Part shown: piece after piece, positions 7,267 through 10,304 of the stretch | Numbering within the stretch: position 1 is the first letter of the stretch | How the letters are laid out: each line of letters begins with the position of its first letter | Assembly (NCBI GenBank): GCA_047639615.1 | Contig: JBLIOL010000205.1 | Coordinates: 1-10,304 of the forward strand | Source: CAYWNK01 sp047639615 | GTDB taxonomy: Bacteria > Planctomycetota > UBA1135 > GCA-002686595 | Direction of reading: 5' to 3' | Length of the DNA: 10,304 bases | Program-made: the position numbers and the translations under genes | Notes under the pieces: model-generated | What the model saw: only the letters and a program-made list of their open reading frames with translations | Database searches by the model: none | What the model was told of the DNA's origin: nothing

Positions 7267-7290
7267 AGCGGGGTAGGCTTCCTCCGTCCT

Positions 7291-8457
7291 ATGCGCGTCC
7301 TCGTCACCTCGCCCGTCTTTCCGCCCGACCTGGGCGGGCCGGCGGTGTACGTGCCCTCGGTGGCGCGCTTCCTGCAGGAGCGTGGCCACGAGGTGAAGGT
7401 GGTGGCCTTCTGCTCCGACCCGGAGCCGAAGGGCCATCCATTCCCGGTGATCGCAATCAGTCGCGGCAACCTTCTGGTGCGCTACCTGAAGGCCTTCCGC
7501 ATCGTCTGGCGCGAGGCGCGCGGACAGGATGTGGTCTACATCAACGAGCACCTCGCTCTGCTGCACGTGCTCGCGGCGCGCTTGGCTGGCGCTCCAACGG
7601 TGATCCGCATCATGGTGGACGGCTCCTGGGAGATCGCCCACCGCAAGGGATGGTGCGGCGGGGATGACATCGTTACCTATCAGCAGAAGAGCTACGGCTG
7701 GAAGGTCGGACTGGTGCGCTTCCTGCAGCGGCGTTGGTGGGGTGGCTGCAAGCACATCATCTCCTGCTCCGAGTTCCTGCGGCAGATCCTGATCCAGAAC
7801 CATGGCGTGCCGGCGGAGAAGGTGCAGCGCATATTCAACGGCTACCACGGTCCGGAGCCCGGCAGTGTTACGGCCTCGCGTACGGCGGCGCGCGAGCAAC
7901 TCGGCCTGAACCCGAAGCCGCGCTATCTGTTGACCATTTGTCGGCTGATGAACTGGAAGCGTGTGGATGGAATCATGCGCGCCATGGTGGGTTTGCCCGA
8001 CGACGTGCAGCTGCTGGTGGCTGGCGATGGCGACATGCTCGAGGAGTGGACCGCCCTGGGCATCGAGCTCGGCATCGAGTCACGCGTGCATTTCCTGGGC
8101 AACGTGCCTCACTCTGAGATCCCGCTCTACATCCGTGCTGCCGAGGTTTTTGTGCTCAATTCGGAGTACGAAGGACTCTCCCACACCCTGCTCGAAGTGC
8201 AGGCCCTCGGGACCCCTATCGTCGCCAGCGGCGTGTGTGGAAATCCGGAGGTGGTGGAGGACGGGGTAAATGGGCTGCTAGCGGACCCGCGCGACCCCGA
8301 TACCCTGCGTGAGGCCCTCAAGCGGCTGCTTGGGGATCCCGATCTTGCGCAGTCCTACGCGCAAGAGGGGCTTCGCCGTGCTGTGGATTTCACACGTGAG
8401 GGCACTTTCAGTCAGGTGGAGCAGGCGCTTGCCAAGGCGGCGGGCATGGAGCTCTAG
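7291..8457 (+). CDS. GT4-type glycosyltransferase (GT-B fold)
   Basis: The 388 residues have the two Rossmann-like halves of GT-B retaining glycosyltransferases, which move a sugar from a nucleotide-sugar donor to an acceptor such as a lipid or polysaccharide. The N-terminal half starts 'MRVLVTSPVFPPDLGGPAVYV', with the GG loop at 15-16 typical of family GT4. The C-terminal half has 'ICRLMNWKRVDGIMRAM' around 216-232, the conserved Arg/Lys donor-phosphate region. It also has the EX7E motif E294-E302 in 'EYEGLSHTLLEVQALGTPIVAS', followed by 'GNPEVVEDGVNGLL'. There are no membrane segments, so it is probably cytosolic or peripheral at the inner face of the membrane. The donor and acceptor cannot be read from the sequence, and no other envelope-sugar gene is next to it. 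It is 24 bases from purF and may be read through from it. The ATG has no Shine-Dalgarno sequence. Confidence 0.9.
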   Translation: MRVLVTSPVFPPDLGGPAVYVPSVARFLQERGHEVKVVAFCSDPEPKGHPFPVIAISRGNLLVRYLKAFRIVWREARGQDVVYINEHLALLHVLAARLAGAPTVIRIMVDGSWEIAHRKGWCGGDDIVTYQQKSYGWKVGLVRFLQRRWWGGCKHIISCSEFLRQILIQNHGVPAEKVQRIFNGYHGPEPGSVTASRTAAREQLGLNPKPRYLLTICRLMNWKRVDGIMRAMVGLPDDVQLLVAGDGDMLEEWTALGIELGIESRVHFLGNVPHSEIPLYIRAAEVFVLNSEYEGLSHTLLEVQALGTPIVASGVCGNPEVVEDGVNGLLADPRDPDTLREALKRLLGDPDLAQSYAQEGLRRAVDFTREGTFSQVEQALAKAAGMEL

Positions 8458-8546
8458 CCAGCTATGAGACACGCCAGCGGGCGACTTGCGGGAGATTCTG
8501 AATCAAAGACGGAGTCCTTCCACGGCCCGGACCCTCTAGAGCCCGA

Positions 8547-8552
8547 TATACT
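8547..8552 (+). promoter_or_regulatory. -10 box candidate upstream of the radical SAM gene
   Basis: TATACT matches TATAAT at five of six positions and is the best -10 in the window. Transcription would start near 8559 and leave a leader of about 77 bases. No -35 hexamer stands out at 16-18 bases upstream, where the sequence is GC-rich. The box is flanked by a direct repeat CCGGACC (8527-8533 and 8553-8559) and preceded by the 8-base palindrome CTCTAGAG at 8534-8541, which could be activator or repressor contacts. Confidence 0.4.
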
Positions 8553-8559
8553 CCGGACC

Positions 8560-8576
8560 GACCTCACGTTGAGGTC
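8560..8576 (+). promoter_or_regulatory. Perfect 7-bp inverted repeat at the predicted transcript 5' end
   Basis: GACCTCA and TGAGGTC flank the three bases CGT. The element begins about where transcription from the TATACT box would start. It could be an operator for a dimeric regulator placed at +1, or a stable hairpin at the extreme 5' end of the mRNA. A second weaker pair, CCGCG (8589-8593) and CGCGG (8601-8605), lies further down the leader. No known riboswitch, including a cobalamin one, was recognised; the leader is too short for a full cobalamin riboswitch. Confidence 0.45.
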
Positions 8577-8635
8577 AGGTTGATTTTCCCGCGACTCTCC
8601 CGCGGTTAGCGCCTTAAGCGGCACAGAGCACAGTC

Positions 8636-10186
8636 ATGAAGGTCTTATTTCTCGGCGAGTACCTCCCCCAGGAGATGCTCGGAATCATGTGGCTCTCCAC
8701 AGCCATCAAGGCTGCCGGCCACGAGACCAAGGCGCTCTTCCTGCCCGACAAGGACTGGATCGAGCAACTCAAGGAATACAACCCGGATGTGGTGGCGTAC
8801 TCCGTCACTACAGGCATGCACCTGTACTTCTTGGACATCAACAAGAAGGTCAAAGAGGTTCTGCCGGACACCTTCACCATCATGGGCGGTCCGCACGCGA
8901 CCTACACGCCCGAGGTGTTGGAGCTGAACGATCACTTGGACGCGATCTGTCGCGGCGAAGGCGAGGAGTGTTTCCCCGAGCTGCTGGACGCGCTGGAGAA
9001 GGGCGAGGACTACACCAAGATCGAGAACATGTGGTTCCGCGACAAGACCAGCGGCGAGATCCTGGTCAACGGTCAGCGCGGGCCGGCGCAAGACTTGGAC
9101 GCCCTAGGCTTCCCCGATCGCTCGGTGGTCTACGACGCAGGCTCCATGTACAGGGACTCGGATCGCAAGGTCTTCGTGACCCAGCGCGGCTGCCCGATGA
9201 ACTGCTCCTTCTGCTTCCACCACGCGCTCAAGAAGAAGGTCTACTCGGCCACCAACGCCAAGTACGTGCGCAAGCGTTCGGTCGATCACGTGATCGCCGA
9301 GATCAAGGATGTGCGCGATAAGTACAACCTGAAGTTCGTTCACTTCCTGGACGACATCTTCAATCTGTCGGGCAAGTGGCTGACGGAGTTCTGCGAGAAG
9401 TACCCCAAGGAAATTGGGCTGCCCTTCGACTGCATCCTGATGGCGAATATGACCAAGGAGCGTCATATCGAAATCCTGAAGAAGGCCGGCTGCGTCTATG
9501 CGCGCATCGCCTTCGAGTCGGCCAACGACTACGTGCGTAACGCCGTCTTCCGCAAGAACACCACCCTTCAGCAACTCGAGGATTCCTCGGCTTGGATCAA
9601 GAAGCACGGTATCCGTCTCGGATCTCTGAACATGCTCGGCGGCCCGGGTGCGACCCTCGAGGACGAGCTCGACACCGTGCGTCTTAACATTCGTTGCAAG
9701 GTGGACCACCCGCTGGTCTCGATCATGCAGCCGTACCCCATGTTCGACATCGCGGACATGACCAAGGAGATGGGCTACGCCGTTGCGGCGTACGACGATT
9801 TCCCGGTCAAGTTCAACCGCACCAGTTCGATCGAGTTCGACAACAAGCGCGAGATCGAGAACCTGCACAAGCTGATGCCGATCGTGGTGCGCTTCCCCTT
9901 CTTGATGCCGATGGTCAAGCCGGCCATCAAGCAGGTCTGGTTGAGCCGCGTCTATCTGATCATGTACATGCTCTGGAGTGAGTACATGGTGGCGGAGCAG
10001 GCGGCGATCTATGCTCGTGCCCAAGGCCTCGGCGGCTTGCGCTACTGGGCGCCGATCGACTTCGTGCGGCGTGTGACTATGAAGGGCACCTTGCGTGCTT
10101 ACGAGGTCATCTTCGGTCGGGCTGCGCGCAAGATGGCGCTCTCCCTGCAGATGGGCGATGAGCGCGTGATCGCGCACATGGACTGA
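8636..10186 (+). CDS. Radical SAM protein with N-terminal cobalamin-binding-type domain
   Basis: The 516-residue protein starts with a B12-binding-like Rossmann domain at about 1-150. This includes 'DVVAYSVTTGMH' at 51-62, 'IMGGPHATYTPE' at 82-93 and 'ICRGEGEECFPELLDAL' at 104-120, which are usual in this class. A radical SAM domain follows, with the 4Fe-4S motif C186-x3-C190-x2-C193 in 'RGCPMNCSFCFHH', and later 'FLDDIF' (237-242), 'AFES' (292-295) and 'MLGGPGAT' (333-340). This layout is that of the class B methylase and BchE-like group, which act on peptides, lipids, hopanoids or porphyrins. The cobalamin base-off motif DxHxxG is absent, as is common in this group. The tail, about 412-516, is hydrophobic and aromatic in parts (around 438-451) and may contact a membrane or lipid. 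The substrate is unknown. The ATG has no Shine-Dalgarno sequence but is the natural start of the first beta strand ('MKVLFLGEY'). Confidence 0.9.
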   Translation: MKVLFLGEYLPQEMLGIMWLSTAIKAAGHETKALFLPDKDWIEQLKEYNPDVVAYSVTTGMHLYFLDINKKVKEVLPDTFTIMGGPHATYTPEVLELNDHLDAICRGEGEECFPELLDALEKGEDYTKIENMWFRDKTSGEILVNGQRGPAQDLDALGFPDRSVVYDAGSMYRDSDRKVFVTQRGCPMNCSFCFHHALKKKVYSATNAKYVRKRSVDHVIAEIKDVRDKYNLKFVHFLDDIFNLSGKWLTEFCEKYPKEIGLPFDCILMANMTKERHIEILKKAGCVYARIAFESANDYVRNAVFRKNTTLQQLEDSSAWIKKHGIRLGSLNMLGGPGATLEDELDTVRLNIRCKVDHPLVSIMQPYPMFDIADMTKEMGYAVAAYDDFPVKFNRTSSIEFDNKREIENLHKLMPIVVRFPFLMPMVKPAIKQVWLSRVYLIMYMLWSEYMVAEQAAIYARAQGLGGLRYWAPIDFVRRVTMKGTLRAYEVIFGRAARKMALSLQMGDERVIAHMD

Positions 10187-10189
10187 GCC

Positions 10190-10304
10190 TTACAGCTGCT
10201 TCAGGGCACGGGCCGCACGGTCAAGCCAGGGAGCGAGCTCGATCGTGCGCTCGAGCGCGACGCGAGCATCTTCGGCGCGGCCGAGCCCAGCAAGGGCTCG
10301 GCCG
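10190..10304 (-). CDS. C-terminal end of a TPR-type repeat protein (partial)
   Basis: On the minus strand a frame open to the window edge encodes 37 residues ending in TAA. They read 'GRALAGLGRAEDARVALERT', then 'IELAPWLDRAARALKQL'. This fits the second helix and turn of a tetratricopeptide repeat (the pattern 'LGr.eeA...le.AielaP') followed by a short capping helix. TPR proteins are scaffolds for protein contacts, so no function can be given from this piece. The stop codon lies three bases from the TGA of the radical SAM gene, so the genes converge with no space for a terminator between them. Confidence 0.65.
   Translation of the reverse strand, partial: GRALAGLGRAEDARVALERTIELAPWLDRAARALKQL
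10278..10304. repeat. Perfect 11-bp inverted repeat at the right edge
   Basis: CGGCCGAGCCC at 10278-10288 is the exact reverse complement of GGGCTCGGCCG at 10294-10304, around the 5-base loop AGCAA. It may extend past the window. It lies inside the TPR coding frame, where the two arms encode similar Gly-Arg-Ala and Gly-Leu-Gly-Arg stretches, so part of the symmetry may come from codon choice. No T-run follows on the plus strand; the minus-strand side is coding. It could act as a roadblock or 3'-end stabiliser for the radical SAM mRNA, which has no other terminator in view. Confidence 0.6.

Noticed and set aside
7274..7279. TAGGCT as a separate promoter for the glycosyltransferase in the 24-base gap after purF
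   Set aside because: It is a weak match to a -10 box with no -35 element, and the gap size favours read-through from purF.
8458..8500. Search for a terminator after the glycosyltransferase gene
   Set aside because: Only a four-base CGCC/GGCG pairing is present, with no T-run. I do not call a terminator there.
8464..8583. Small plus-strand frame of 39 codons (ATG at 8464, TGA at 8581) in the gap before the radical SAM gene
   Set aside because: It has no ribosome site, no recognisable domain, and runs through the -10 box and the inverted repeats. The composition looks like non-coding leader and promoter DNA.
8553..8635. Cobalamin riboswitch upstream of the B12-type radical SAM gene
   Set aside because: The leader of about 77 bases is too short for the roughly 200-base riboswitch, and no B12-box was recognised.

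Overview
The window reads as a stretch of ordinary bacterial chromosome with high GC. It holds seven genes or gene fragments on both strands, with short spacers; the longest gap without a gene is 178 bases. No mobile element, CRISPR array, rRNA or tRNA was seen. The best guess for the source is a member of Planctomycetota or a related lineage. That guess rests on a PQQ-type beta-propeller carrying EF-hands and on start codons that all lack a recognisable Shine-Dalgarno sequence. It is an inference from gene style, not a marker-gene assignment.

Layout, left to right. (1) The 3' part of a beta-propeller gene with an inserted EF-hand pair (2-1138, +) runs off the left edge. (2) It converges on a GNAT acetyltransferase gene (1246-1758, -). 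The 107-base gap between the two stop codons contains an 86-base imperfect palindrome, probably a bidirectional terminator. (3) A 45-base divergent spacer leads to mnmH/selU, the tRNA 2-selenouridine synthase (1804-2961, +). (4) pepN, aminopeptidase N (2994-5654, +), follows after 32 bases that contain a perfect 9-bp hairpin ending four bases before its ATG. (5) After 133 bases with a weak promoter candidate comes purF (5788-7266, +), of the kind with four iron-sulphur cysteines. A GT4-type glycosyltransferase (7291-8457, +) follows only 24 bases later. (6) A 178-base spacer with a good -10 box and several symmetric sequences precedes a cobalamin-binding-type radical SAM protein (8636-10186, +). 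(7) The C-terminal end of a TPR-type protein (10190-10304, -) converges on it with three bases between stop codons.

The genes do not form one pathway. They cover purine synthesis (purF), tRNA wobble-base modification (mnmH), peptide turnover (pepN), glycosylation (the GT4 enzyme) and an unassigned radical reaction. purF with the glycosyltransferase, and mnmH with pepN, are the only pairs spaced like co-transcribed genes. I did not find a convincing new multi-gene system. The items most worth a second look are the convergent 86-base palindrome, the hairpin over the pepN start, the iron-sulphur type PurF without a propeptide, and the structured region upstream of the radical SAM gene.
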